NCBI RefSeq assembly: GCF_000210295.1
Contig: NC_026740.1
Coordinates: 186,001 to 250,000 of the forward strand
From: Trypanosoma brucei gambiense DAL972
Lineage: Eukaryota > Euglenozoa > Kinetoplastea > Trypanosomatida > Trypanosomatidae
Direction of reading: 5' to 3'
Length of the DNA: 64,000 nt
Of this stretch, positions 49,809 through 59,497 are shown one piece after another. Position 1 is the stretch's first letter. Every line of letters starts with the position of its first letter. Under the pieces are notes generated by a model, which had not been told where the DNA came from, made no database searches, and was given only the letters and a program-made list of their open reading frames with translations. A program made the position numbers and the translations under genes.

Positions 49809-52421
49809 ATGCACTGTTGTAAGGTTTTTTCGTTTCGCCTCACGGCAGGCCTTCTGCAGCAGCTGCCTATGCCGATGCCTCCGCCGCGACCAGGAGTAAG
49901 CGTCAACATGCAGCATGCGGTTGAAATAGAGGCGAAACGGCGGGTGGAGCTTGACGAGGCCACGCGCGCCCGGTACGTCGTTGTGAAGGAAGAAACTCGT
50001 GCTTCGGGGGACCGTGTCATTGGCATAGACCTCGGTACTACGAATAGCTGTATTTCATATATCGACAAGAAAACGAACATGCCAAAGATAATTCCATCTC
50101 CAACGGGGTCGTGGGTTTTTCCCACCGCAATTACGTTTGATAAAAGTCACAAGGTTCGCTTATATGGTGAAGAGGCCCGGGCCTGCGTACGGACGAGTGC
50201 GAGCGCGACGTTGTGCAGTGGAAAGCGCCTTATTGGCAGGGGTGTTGGTGAGTTGGGCCGCGTACAGTCCCAGCTCCATAAGACAAATATGGTTACGCTT
50301 AACGAACGGGGAGAGGTGGCAGTAGAAATTATGGGTCGCACCTATACAGTAACCCATATCATAGCCATGTTCCTGCGCTATCTGAAAAAGGAGGCAGAAA
50401 AATTTCTCAAGGAACCGGTGAATGCCGTTGTAGTGAGTGTTCCTGCATTCTTCACCCCACAACAGAAGGTAGCGACGGAGGATGCTGCACTTGCCGCGGG
50501 TTTTGATGTCCTGGAGGTAATTGACGAGCCATCCGCCGCTTGTTTGGCTCATACTGTTTTGCAGCGTAGTAATGCCTCAACAAGGGAACATCTATCGGGA
50601 TCTAAGCGTATTGTACGTTCGCTGGTGTTTGATTTGGGCGGTGGCACACTGGACTGTGCTGTGATGGAAAATGATCGGCGACGGGGTACTTTTACACTTG
50701 TTGCGACACATGGTGACCCATTGCTTGGCGGCAATGATTGGGATGCTGTATTGTCTCAGCATTTTTCTGACCAATTTGAGCGTAAGTGGCGAGTACCTCT
50801 GGAGGACGCAGAAGGAAATGTGGGGCAAGGTGTAGCTACGTACCGCCAGCTCCTTCTTGAGGCTGAGAAGGCAAAGATTCATTTTACGCACTCAACGGAG
50901 CCATATTATGGCTACAATCGTGCATTTCACTTTTCAGAGAAGCTTCGTGACATTGTTCCACTCGAGGCCACGCTCACGCTTGAGGAATACATTGAACTAA
51001 CCCGGCCATTGAGGGTTCGCTGCGTGGAATGCCTCAACAAGCTTTTCGACCACACAAGCATACGTCCAGCAGACATTGACAGTGTACTACTTGTGGGAGC
51101 CATGACACGTGACCCCCCAATACGCCATCTTCTGACAGAGTACTTTGGTCGACATGTGGAATCTGAAGCCTCGTGTCCTGCCGACTACGCTGTAGCCATC
51201 GGTGCCGCCGTCCGCGGTGCCATGCTTCAGGGTGGATTTGATGACTTATTGTCGAACACACGATTTGTCACGGGGACCGCACAAGCCTTGAAGCAGGGTG
51301 GTTTCCTGCGTCGCTGCTGCAATCGCATTGGATCCTTAGTCAGTAGCAGCGTTAATCCGAATGCCATTGGCCAGCGCTGGCGCGGGCGCGCAAAAGGGCT
51401 CTCTGATGAAGAAATAGCTAACTATGCAAAGGAGCTTGTTGAGTTTGAGGCAGCGTGCGACCGCCGGCTGCTGCTTGAAAGAGCAGAGAACGACGCAAAC
51501 TTCGTGATGCGGCGTGTAACAGCCGATTCGAGCAAGCGGCAAGGGATGCAGGAAAAACGTGTGCGGCAGCTAAGTGAACAACTGAAGTTCTGGCAGTATA
51601 TGGTGCACAACTTTCATGATCACGAAGACGAGTTACTACGAACGGTACGAGAATTGGAGCAAGCACTGGATGAATTGGAAGGGCTGGCAGAGGATAACAC
51701 GTCGGGCCTCACAACCGCAGGGACAGTTGACTTCTCCTCAGTGACCCCTGTGAACCATTGCGAGGAAGAAGAGCGAGACTGCAGCAGTGTTTCTGCAGCA
51801 TCAAGATCGGCACAGCTTAGGACGGCACATGGGGACGGAAAGCTGAAGGAGCGCACACAGGACGAGGAGGGGGAGAAACCGAAAGGTCGTAAAATCATGA
51901 GGCGAGCTGTACCGCTGCCAAGGGCAAGTGCAGAAGCGCAGGAATTGGTGGAGGCGGGGCATCCCGCACTGCGAGGTGCCGATGTTTCCATGACAGAGTC
52001 CACGAGAAGTGCATTTTTCGAGGCACAGGTGGAGGAACGGGCATGGCGGGAGCCACCAACACCGCCTGGTGAGCATGGCTCATGGCAGGAGGTGAAGCGT
52101 GCGGTTGACGCTGGTGAGCCCGTTGGGAGCCCAATTGGTCTTCAGGAGTTACAGCGCCCAATGACACATGAAGAGATGCTACAGGTACTTAACAATATCG
52201 CACCCATTGATGATCCGGTGAGCGAGGAGCACGCCAGGAAGAGGGACCACTCCATTGATATGCGAACCATGACTATTGTTGAGGGTGCCGTAGATATGGT
52301 CGCGCTGCAGGAACTACTTGAGGAAGAAGCCAAACGGGCAGAGGAGCTTCAGCGTGCTCAGAAGAAGGGTGAGAAGCAACTTGTAGCCGATACATCAGCC
52401 AAACTGTTCGCGATGGACTAG
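49809..52421 (+). CDS. Divergent Hsp70-family protein lacking the beta-sandwich domain
   Basis: This 870-residue protein has an Hsp70 ATPase domain at about residues 70-480: VIGIDLGTTNSCISY (phosphate 1), LVFDLGGGTLDCAVM (phosphate 2), LLGGNDWDAVL, EKAKIHFT, and VLLVGAMTRDPPIRHLL (adenosine motif), ending AIGAAVRGAMLQGG. Only about 50 residues then separate it from LSDEEIANYAKELVEFE, which matches the start of the Hsp70 helical lid. The beta-sandwich peptide-binding domain, normally about 110 residues between these points, is therefore missing. A coiled-coil-like stretch (about 600-640) and a long charged, Pro/Glu-rich tail follow, with no EEVD. The Met at 49809 follows a splice acceptor at 49801-49802; Met21 and Met34 are alternatives. 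Nucleotide binding looks intact; classical chaperone activity is doubtful. Confidence 0.88.
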   Translation: MHCCKVFSFRLTAGLLQQLPMPMPPPRPGVSVNMQHAVEIEAKRRVELDEATRARYVVVKEETRASGDRVIGIDLGTTNSCISYIDKKTNMPKIIPSPTGSWVFPTAITFDKSHKVRLYGEEARACVRTSASATLCSGKRLIGRGVGELGRVQSQLHKTNMVTLNERGEVAVEIMGRTYTVTHIIAMFLRYLKKEAEKFLKEPVNAVVVSVPAFFTPQQKVATEDAALAAGFDVLEVIDEPSAACLAHTVLQRSNASTREHLSGSKRIVRSLVFDLGGGTLDCAVMENDRRRGTFTLVATHGDPLLGGNDWDAVLSQHFSDQFERKWRVPLEDAEGNVGQGVATYRQLLLEAEKAKIHFTHSTEPYYGYNRAFHFSEKLRDIVPLEATLTLEEYIELTRPLRVRCVECLNKLFDHTSIRPADIDSVLLVGAMTRDPPIRHLLTEYFGRHVESEASCPADYAVAIGAAVRGAMLQGGFDDLLSNTRFVTGTAQALKQGGFLRRCCNRIGSLVSSSVNPNAIGQRWRGRAKGLSDEEIANYAKELVEFEAACDRRLLLERAENDANFVMRRVTADSSKRQGMQEKRVRQLSEQLKFWQYMVHNFHDHEDELLRTVRELEQALDELEGLAEDNTSGLTTAGTVDFSSVTPVNHCEEEERDCSSVSAASRSAQLRTAHGDGKLKERTQDEEGEKPKGRKIMRRAVPLPRASAEAQELVEAGHPALRGADVSMTESTRSAFFEAQVEERAWREPPTPPGEHGSWQEVKRAVDAGEPVGSPIGLQELQRPMTHEEMLQVLNNIAPIDDPVSEEHARKRDHSIDMRTMTIVEGAVDMVALQELLEEEAKRAEELQRAQKKGEKQLVADTSAKLFAMD

Positions 52422-52805
52422 CGTGGAAGATTTACGAATGACGGTGTTGTCGTAGGTATCGGGGTAGGGCCGATTACTCTCTCTCTGTGCTTGCTCCTCT
52501 TTATCTGCCTGCACCGGGTTTTCCCTCATAGTTTTTTTTTAAAAAAGAGACCCAACGCGTCTTCCCAAGTTCTGTTAATGAGGAACATACGAATAGCGTA
52601 AATGCAGGTCCGCTCGGGACCATTGCATTCATTCAAAGGGCGCTTGGACAGGTTCTTCTGCCGTATATACGGCTCTGGAAGTGCAACTGACAGTTGTTTC
52701 CGCTAACACCCTCGTGTTTCTGCCTGAGTCTGATTTTTCGACCTTTCCCATCATCTTTTTCTGATTACGGATAAACGTTCAAACAAAACAGGTTAGCCGC
52801 TAAGA
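52422..52805 (+). other. Intergenic region upstream of RPS16 copy 1
   Basis: T-rich sequence at about 52731-52761 is followed by AG at 52790-52791, the probable splice acceptor 14 bases before the RPS16 ATG. No gene is seen. Confidence 0.55.
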
Positions 52806-53255
52806 ATGTCCGGTGAGAAGACGCACACCCTCAAGCAGGTGCAGACCTTCGGCAAGAAGAAAACGGCCATTGCGGTCGCCACGGTGACGAAGGCCCCGCA
52901 GTGTAACATTCGCATTAATGGTGTCCCCATATCTCAGATCCTTCCTGAGACGCTCCGTGCGAAGATCATGGAAGCTGTCAAGGTAGTGGGCGCTCGGTAC
53001 TTTTCTCGCCTGCGCGTTGATGTGAGGGTTCGTGGCTCCGGTCAGGTCGCTCAGGCATACGCCGTCCGCCAGGCCATCGCGAAGGGTATCATCGCATATT
53101 ACCAAAAGTACCACAATGAGATTGAGAAGGCTGCACTGAAAGACAAGTACTTGGAGTATGACAAGTTCCTCCTCATTGCGGATCCTCGCCGCTGCGAGCC
53201 CAAAAAATGGGGCCGTCACTCTGCCCGTACGCGCTTCACGAAGTCGTACCGTTAA
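52806..53255 (+). CDS. RPS16: 40S ribosomal protein S16 (uS9), copy 1
   Basis: This 149-residue component of the small ribosomal subunit belongs to the uS9 family and lines the decoding-site side of the 40S head. VQTFGKKKTAIAVA at the N-terminus, VRVRGSGQVAQAYAVRQAIA in the middle and the basic C-terminal TRFTKSYR are diagnostic; the final Arg contacts P-site tRNA in the family. Length is normal. It is the first of two tandem copies with identical coding sequence, 274 bases apart. Two copies of ribosomal protein genes are common in trypanosomatids and raise mRNA dosage where transcription is not regulated gene by gene. Confidence 0.99.
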   Translation: MSGEKTHTLKQVQTFGKKKTAIAVATVTKAPQCNIRINGVPISQILPETLRAKIMEAVKVVGARYFSRLRVDVRVRGSGQVAQAYAVRQAIAKGIIAYYQKYHNEIEKAALKDKYLEYDKFLLIADPRRCEPKKWGRHSARTRFTKSYR

Positions 53256-53529
53256 TCGCCTGCTGTATGACAGCGTATTGATGAGGTGGCGGCACGATAT
53301 ACACCCGGGTTGCGGAGTTGCCTTTATCAGTTGCATGTTTTTAATTTCTCTTTTAACTGTTTGTTTCACTATTAATTTCTTATCTGCTTTCACACCCTTC
53401 TGTAATGGGGTGGTCGTCGCTGCCGTGTGTTGCCGCTTTCCTACACTGTCATTGGAAGTTGCGGTGATTTGCTTTCACCCCTATTTGTTTGTTTTATTTT
53501 CAACTTTTTTGTTGGTTGCTAGCACCCAA
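53256..53529 (+). promoter_or_regulatory. RPS16 inter-copy spacer with splice acceptor
   Basis: The 274-base spacer holds the 3' UTR of copy 1 and a long T-rich tract (about 53467-53519) ending in AG at 53521-53522, seven bases before the copy 2 ATG. Its length and clear signals suit coupled polyadenylation and trans-splicing. Confidence 0.7.
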
Positions 53530-53979
53530 ATGTCCGGTGAGAAGACGCACACCCTCAAGCAGGTGCAGACCTTCGGCAAGAAGAAAACGGCCATTGCGGT
53601 CGCCACGGTGACGAAGGCCCCGCAGTGTAACATTCGCATTAATGGTGTCCCCATATCTCAGATCCTTCCTGAGACGCTCCGTGCGAAGATCATGGAAGCT
53701 GTCAAGGTAGTGGGCGCTCGGTACTTTTCTCGCCTGCGCGTTGATGTGAGGGTTCGTGGCTCCGGTCAGGTCGCTCAGGCATACGCCGTCCGCCAGGCCA
53801 TCGCGAAGGGTATCATCGCATATTACCAAAAGTACCACAATGAGATTGAGAAGGCTGCACTGAAAGACAAGTACTTGGAGTATGACAAGTTCCTCCTCAT
53901 TGCGGATCCTCGCCGCTGCGAGCCCAAAAAATGGGGCCGTCACTCTGCCCGTACGCGCTTCACGAAGTCGTACCGTTAA
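53530..53979 (+). CDS. RPS16: 40S ribosomal protein S16 (uS9), copy 2
   Basis: The 149-residue product is identical to copy 1. The frame stays open upstream to 53158, but the splice acceptor at 53521-53522 fixes the start at the ATG at 53530. Nucleotide identity with copy 1 covers the base before the ATG through 14 bases after the stop (53529-53993 versus 52805-53269), and then both flanks diverge at once. The different 3' UTRs may give the copies different mRNA stabilities. Confidence 0.99.
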   Translation: MSGEKTHTLKQVQTFGKKKTAIAVATVTKAPQCNIRINGVPISQILPETLRAKIMEAVKVVGARYFSRLRVDVRVRGSGQVAQAYAVRQAIAKGIIAYYQKYHNEIEKAALKDKYLEYDKFLLIADPRRCEPKKWGRHSARTRFTKSYR

Positions 53980-54611
53980 TCGCCTGCTGTATGCTCGTGC
54001 ACTGGGTGCATACTTTCTTATTCAGATTTTTCGTCATTTCAGTCTCGTCATGTGACTTTAAATTTTAAAAGAGTGACAGAACTACCGAGGTGGAGCTGGA
54101 GGCGCTGCACGGGAATTGTTTGCCATTAACGTGGCCCCCTCCCCCTCGATATGTGCCTCACTGTGTTCTATCTTATCTGCCTTCTTGTCATCCGGGCGCT
54201 GTTATCGGTCTTTTTCTTGAAACCCTCTTCTTCTTTTCTTCGGTTTTTGCCCTTGGTTACATGATGAGGTCCCGGTAGGAAGGCACCGCACAACTCAAGG
54301 AACTGGTAAAAGCAAAAACAGAAGAACACGGCGAGAAAAGCATTCCCACATAAGCGGCCGGAGAGAAGTGTCTTCAAATAATCGCTACATAGATTTACTG
54401 ACGTTGACATAATAATTTCAGACGCATAAACATATACAAAGTTATTCCACAGCCCCGTTCTGCAGTAGTTCGTTACCCATTTACAACGAAGCTCGCACTG
54501 GAGGGTGATTTGGGTGTTTTTACTGGAGTTGTAACGTTTTTTTCTTCGCGTGCGTCCTCTCAGGGTGCTGGTTGGCGGGACGAATACAAGCATAAACGAG
54601 ACTCAGGTGAG
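53980..54611 (+). other. Intergenic region, no gene seen
   Basis: It holds the 3' UTR of RPS16 copy 2 and the leader of the FYR gene. A pyrimidine tract at 54532-54561 followed by AG at 54562-54563 is the likely acceptor, 48 bases before the next ATG. Confidence 0.6.
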
Positions 54612-56096
54612 ATGTTTCGCGTTGTGTCGTTTGGTTCACTTATTCAGGACTCGCGTTTCTACTTCAAACGCAATGGCAGAGTGACAACAATGTATCCTGA
54701 CGGCTACACCATCCAGAGACGCGTTTTTTCGAAGGGGAGGGGTACACGTGCCAAGATCACACTTCCCGGCGATGACGCTAAGAACGACCTGGGTGAGGTA
54801 TACTACACCGCTACTATTAAGCGGAGGGACGATGGTGGTCCGTGTTTTCAAGTAGTACGAAGTGATAAGCCAGATGTTATCCACAGCGGTGATCAATGCT
54901 CCCCAGCGTGGCGCAAGGCCCTGGAAGCCGCAAAGCAGGACTTTCCCGATGCCCATAAAGAACTGGCGTATGTAGGATCTGATGACAAGGGTTGTATGAT
55001 CGTCCAGGGTGCCATTCTGTTCGGGCTTACCGCAAAGCCTGTGGTGGACGAATTGAACAAGATGGCGAAGGCATTAAGCATAAATGAGTGGTTGAGCACT
55101 ATATCGGCGGACACCAAATCATTGGGAGACCCGATAGGGAGCCCCATTCCCTCTTCATCTTCTCAGCCACGCAAGCCAAAGCAACAACTCGTCACGAGTT
55201 CACAACCCTCTCAGTCGTCCTCGTGGAAGACAAGGGGAAAGAAAAACGTGGAGGCTCCTGAGGACGACGATGTACCGTATTGTGTCCGACTTTCCAATAG
55301 TGAAGTTAGTGCCTCTGTACCTTGTTCCATTTGCGGATCGACAACGCCATTTTGTCCAATAACGGGAAAACGGCATGACACAACGGGAAAGGGTGGAAGA
55401 GGGAGAAAGAAGTCTGAGTTGACGGAAGGGGCCGTTGCTCCAAGTGAGCCAACCGGGAAGAAAAGGGGAAGGAGGAAGAAGCAACCCCGTGATGATGATG
55501 GAGCGGAAGGCTCTCAAAATATGAGTGCTTCCAGTGGCGATGCGGTAAAGCGGCGGAGGACATCAGATGGAGCCACTGAAAAAGGCCCCTCCACCCGAGA
55601 TGCGAAGCGACAAATGCTGCTGTTTGAAAACAACGGTAACGCAGTTGACGGGTCGTTGGCGAATGGAGAAGCACCCTATGCACCGCCCCCAGTACTGTTT
55701 CGGCCACCGCTTTCACCACCACAGTCGAAAGAGGCCCTGCGCGTTCTGCAGCGTACGCTACAGGCGTTGTCGGTCGTTCGAACACCATTTACCTCTTTGT
55801 TACAACTGCGTGAACCAGGCGTCAAGAAGACCACACACGCCAGCAGCAAGTCTGACAAGGGAGCCGGCTCTCAGGCAAATATTATTTCTGTTAATGGTGC
55901 CGACGCTGACGGAAATGATGCGGCTGCCGCTAGGAAACAAGCAGAAGAGGGAACGCAACACTTCCTTGACATCGTAGACATGGACAAAGGCACCCGGGCG
56001 AGACGTTACATAAAATTCATGAAACTGTACACAAGTGAGAGGACCAAAATGGATCTGTTGAAAAAGGCTGCTAACAGCAACCCAGACTCATCGTAG
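54612..56096 (+). CDS. FYRN/FYRC-domain protein
   Basis: This 494-residue protein begins with paired F/Y-rich domains. FYRN-like sequence near residues 15-70 includes MYPDGYTIQRRVFS and a YYTATI strand, and FYRC-like sequence follows with CFQVVRSDKPD and SPAWRKALEAAKQ. FYR domains occur in chromatin proteins such as MLL-type methyltransferases, JARID demethylases and TBRG1, so a chromatin role is inferred. The middle has AT-hook-like basic patches (GKKRGRRKKQPR) and a small Cys/His cluster (CSICG, then CPITGKRH) that may bind zinc. No SET or JmjC domain is present. The C-terminus is helical and charged. The frame is open upstream, but the first ATG after the splice acceptor is at 54612. Confidence 0.83.
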   Translation: MFRVVSFGSLIQDSRFYFKRNGRVTTMYPDGYTIQRRVFSKGRGTRAKITLPGDDAKNDLGEVYYTATIKRRDDGGPCFQVVRSDKPDVIHSGDQCSPAWRKALEAAKQDFPDAHKELAYVGSDDKGCMIVQGAILFGLTAKPVVDELNKMAKALSINEWLSTISADTKSLGDPIGSPIPSSSSQPRKPKQQLVTSSQPSQSSSWKTRGKKNVEAPEDDDVPYCVRLSNSEVSASVPCSICGSTTPFCPITGKRHDTTGKGGRGRKKSELTEGAVAPSEPTGKKRGRRKKQPRDDDGAEGSQNMSASSGDAVKRRRTSDGATEKGPSTRDAKRQMLLFENNGNAVDGSLANGEAPYAPPPVLFRPPLSPPQSKEALRVLQRTLQALSVVRTPFTSLLQLREPGVKKTTHASSKSDKGAGSQANIISVNGADADGNDAAAARKQAEEGTQHFLDIVDMDKGTRARRYIKFMKLYTSERTKMDLLKKAANSNPDSS

Positions 56097-56812
56097 GGGC
56101 ACTTAGGCTCAGTTGAAGAAATATCTATCGCCGAAGTGACCACTTGCTTATGTGCGCGCGTGTGTGACGGAAAGCATTTGCATTTTTTCCCACGCGATAT
56201 CTTGCAAGGACCGACGCGAAGGTTTTCATCAGCGGGAGAACAGCACAACGTGGTTAATAGGTTTGGTGCTTGCACCAGGGAAGCAGTTGATGCTGTACCA
56301 CAGTAGTGGTTTAAGATCGGACAGTTAGCAAACGGAACGCTTCTCATTGACAGGTGAAGGTGGTGACGTTCGAGAAGGGTAATGTGTGGTGGTGGTGGTG
56401 AATCCAACAGATGAAATAATTTAACAATTACTATTTTTTTTAAAAAATATTTGCGTCTTTGTCTTGCGGTACCCCACCTTAGGTTCCGTGGGAGCGAGTT
56501 TCGCAGATGAGTGAGGTAGCAGCACTTCACGTTGCGCCACCTGCCATGTGCCATAAAATTCTTCGTTTGGAGGAATTGGTATGCAGACGGAATGCTAAAC
56601 GGTGTGGGTGCGTCTAATATTTCAATGTTTCTTAAATCATGTCCTACTCTGCCTCTTCATGTTTTCGGTTGTTCCAGCTGAACCGCAGAAGTTTTTTTTT
56701 TTTTTAATCGCTGCGTAAAACCTTTGTACACCACTATTTTTCTAATTTATTTTCTTCTACTATTCCCTCTCCTATCTTGTTTTTTTTTATTTGACTGGGT
56801 AGCTGAGCTTTG
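56097..56812 (+). other. Intergenic region with strong splice acceptor
   Basis: A very long T-rich stretch (about 56690-56791) ends with AG at 56801-56802, 10 bases before the ATG at 56813. A short T-then-A segment at about 56432-56450 could form a weak hairpin. No gene is seen. Confidence 0.6.
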
Positions 56813-59497
56813 ATGGCATTGGCTCAGTCATGTCGTCACTTTGCTGCGACGACGTACCGACAGTCCAAAATTACAGATCGCTTCCAGCTGTTAATAACTA
56901 AAAAGGAAATTGAATGTGACTACGTTGCGGTGGACGCCACTGCCCTCGTCGCTACGGGGTTACGTCTCGCAAAGAACGTTACAACTGAGCAGCGTCGCCA
57001 TAAGGAAGTGGCGCGTCATGTAGTACAGTCAATACAACAGTTGTTGAAGAAGGTGCGTTGCAAGAAGTCTCTTCTTATAGCAATGGACGGAGCTGAGAAT
57101 CTGCTCAAGGCGGATCGTACACGGGGTAGCAGTTTAACCCGAAAGGTGGAAAGTCGTCTGATGAGACTACCGGGAACTCCACTTATGCAGGCAGTGGAGG
57201 AACGTATCGTTCGTATGATGCCAGAGCGGCAGATATTACCCGGTGAAGTGGTGTTTGCCGGCACCTGTGTTCAAGGGTGTGTCGAGCAGAAGATGTCCGC
57301 TTGGGCACTTGATCTGGCGTCCCGAGACACCTTTAACGGCAGCAGCGATTCACTGAATTTGATTGGGGCCTCCGAGTTGTACCTTAATGTGTTGGCGCTG
57401 TCGCCCTTCTATAACGTATCGAGTGTGGTGCAAAATAACGCAGATTTGCGACATATACGACTGCAGGATATTTTGGAGTGGCTAGAGCTAGATAAGAAGG
57501 CGAAGGAAGGGGAGAGTGTCACAATAGCCAAGATGAGAACGGATATTTTATTCCTCTTCATTATCGCTAACGGCGCCTCGGCAACTGAGCTGAATCCCAT
57601 TCCTGCTGTTGGTTTCCATGAAATTGTTGATCGGTACATGAAGGTTCTCGCAGAAAACGGTGCTACGCCCCCTTCTCAAAGCGCGACCGCGAGCGCCCCA
57701 ACTGCTTCAGCCAACCTCCCGGCCGCCCCACCATTTCTTTTTGAGGATAGTCCGGGCAACACACTCCAACTGAATCTTCGCATGCTCTGTCGCATCATGC
57801 AGTTAGTGGCGCGTAAGGAGGCGCCAGCCCGTGTGGATGGTCTATCAGAAGCCTACTTGGAGCACGCCTTACAAACGCATGCAATGTTGTGCACTGGACA
57901 GGCACCCCAATGCACCTACTTGCCAGCAGCGGGTACAGGACAACTAGGCTCGACGGCGCCTAGTGCCGTGCAACTCGCAGGTCATCTTGCTGCATTATGC
58001 GCATCCACAGCACAACGCAATGCACGGTGTACTTCTCTGCAGCCCTCGCTGGTAACACCAGAAAAGGGATCGTGTGAGGAAGACAGTCCGGCAACAAAGC
58101 TGCCGCCGACACCCCCAACTAGCGCGGCCGCACCAGTTGAAGACAAGCCGCTGACAGCAGCTGAATACACCATTCTCTGTCAGTCGCTTCCCGCAGCTGT
58201 GGAAGGATTGATTCATCAGTACGTAGGCGTAGCGCCTAAGCCGGATGTTGGGAAGATGATTACAACGGCGACCACGGAGGAAGCCTACCGCCTTGTTCGG
58301 GAAGTGCTTTCTTATGCGAACCCTCTTCGACCGCATAAGTGCTTATGCCTTTCCCCATCTTATTGCTGGCTCCAGAATGAAAAGACGCAACTGTGGCGCT
58401 TCGAATATGTCGATATTGGTGTCAAAAGTCATGAACTGGGGACACGTCGGCAACTCAATGCTATGAAGGGTGTAACGCTTGAAGTGAACATGTCCCGTGA
58501 TGGTCCTTCGCATTTTGATCCACTGAGCGGGACGTGGGAGCCAATTGCCAATTTCCCGTGCGGAGCGGACTGCGAATATGACAAACATACTGAAGAATAC
58601 ACATCTTCTCCTTCAGCTCCACAAACTGCAAAAGAGGTTGAAGCAGGACCAGTTAAGGCATCTTTAAAATTGCTGACATGGAATGTCATGTTTGATCGTT
58701 ACAGCGGCAAACCAACTCCTTTAGGTATGCCTGGTATAGATTGGTGCTCCCCCAAGAGGTATCCCGTCATTGCCAAGATCATAGAGGAGGAGGATGCGGA
58801 TGTTGTTGGCATGCAAGAGGTGGAGCCTGTATTTTGGGAGTTCCTTTCCAAGCGGCCACTTATACGCCAAAGGTACTACTTTTCGTGCGGTCATATGAGT
58901 CCAGCTATTGCCCCGTGGGGGGTGCTGATGTTGATACACCGTCGGCGTCTTCCAGTACAGAGCATCAACTATCTTAACGTCCCTGCGTGGACTAATCATG
59001 TTTCTCTCATGCCGGTTGTGGGTCTGAAGATGGTGCACGGTACTGTACACATAGCTGCCGCACACTTACTCGCGCCATACACGAAGTCCCACGAGAACGC
59101 TCGTACTTCCCAGGATACCGCGTTACGCCATCACATGACGAAGACGTTGGGTGGCGGGGATGTGGTAACTATGGGAGATTTCAACGACTGGCCTACAAAT
59201 GAATTTATTATGCCACATGAATCACAGTACGTGGACTGTTGGCCCGTTTTGCACCCCAACGACCCTGGAAAGACTATGGATGAAACAAACACCTTTTGTA
59301 AACTGAAAGTGGAGGAAATGTTTTTTGGCCGTTCCGACAAGGTGTTTCTGCGAAGCAGGCGGCTTGTGCCAGTCGAAGCTCATCTCGTCGGAACACGGAG
59401 TGTAAACGATGAGAACAACAACGCCGACGCACCCGCATATTTGTTCCCATCCGATCACTACGGCGTAAGTATAACGTTTTCATTGAAGTTACCGTAA
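56813..59497 (+). CDS. Fusion of an XRN-like (pseudo-exonuclease) region with an EEP nuclease domain
   Basis: The 894-residue protein has two parts. Residues about 1-300 resemble the XRN 5'-3' exoribonuclease core: YVAVDATALV, LLIAMDGAE, PGTPLMQAVEERI, VVFAGTCVQGCVEQKM, LNLIGASELYLNVLAL and DILFLFIIANG fall in the order of XRN motifs, but acidic metal ligands are replaced (DxN region is DAT, EGEHK is CVEQK, the DAD position is ASE). Residues about 618-894 form an endonuclease/exonuclease/phosphatase domain with its catalytic set: TWNVM (Asn), GMQEVE (Glu), GDFNDW (Asp, Asn) and SDHYG (Asp, His). This fits CCR4/nocturnin/PDE12-like RNases. A 300-residue linker with Ala/Pro-rich segments lies between. 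RNA decay or deadenylation is inferred. The first ATG after the acceptor at 56801-56802 is 56813. Confidence 0.83.
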   Translation: MALAQSCRHFAATTYRQSKITDRFQLLITKKEIECDYVAVDATALVATGLRLAKNVTTEQRRHKEVARHVVQSIQQLLKKVRCKKSLLIAMDGAENLLKADRTRGSSLTRKVESRLMRLPGTPLMQAVEERIVRMMPERQILPGEVVFAGTCVQGCVEQKMSAWALDLASRDTFNGSSDSLNLIGASELYLNVLALSPFYNVSSVVQNNADLRHIRLQDILEWLELDKKAKEGESVTIAKMRTDILFLFIIANGASATELNPIPAVGFHEIVDRYMKVLAENGATPPSQSATASAPTASANLPAAPPFLFEDSPGNTLQLNLRMLCRIMQLVARKEAPARVDGLSEAYLEHALQTHAMLCTGQAPQCTYLPAAGTGQLGSTAPSAVQLAGHLAALCASTAQRNARCTSLQPSLVTPEKGSCEEDSPATKLPPTPPTSAAAPVEDKPLTAAEYTILCQSLPAAVEGLIHQYVGVAPKPDVGKMITTATTEEAYRLVREVLSYANPLRPHKCLCLSPSYCWLQNEKTQLWRFEYVDIGVKSHELGTRRQLNAMKGVTLEVNMSRDGPSHFDPLSGTWEPIANFPCGADCEYDKHTEEYTSSPSAPQTAKEVEAGPVKASLKLLTWNVMFDRYSGKPTPLGMPGIDWCSPKRYPVIAKIIEEEDADVVGMQEVEPVFWEFLSKRPLIRQRYYFSCGHMSPAIAPWGVLMLIHRRRLPVQSINYLNVPAWTNHVSLMPVVGLKMVHGTVHIAAAHLLAPYTKSHENARTSQDTALRHHMTKTLGGGDVVTMGDFNDWPTNEFIMPHESQYVDCWPVLHPNDPGKTMDETNTFCKLKVEEMFFGRSDKVFLRSRRLVPVEAHLVGTRSVNDENNNADAPAYLFPSDHYGVSITFSLKLP

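Noticed and set aside
53158..53529. 124-codon N-terminal extension of RPS16 copy 2
   Set aside because: It crosses the copy 1 stop region and the splice acceptor; the product from 53530 is a normal-length S16.
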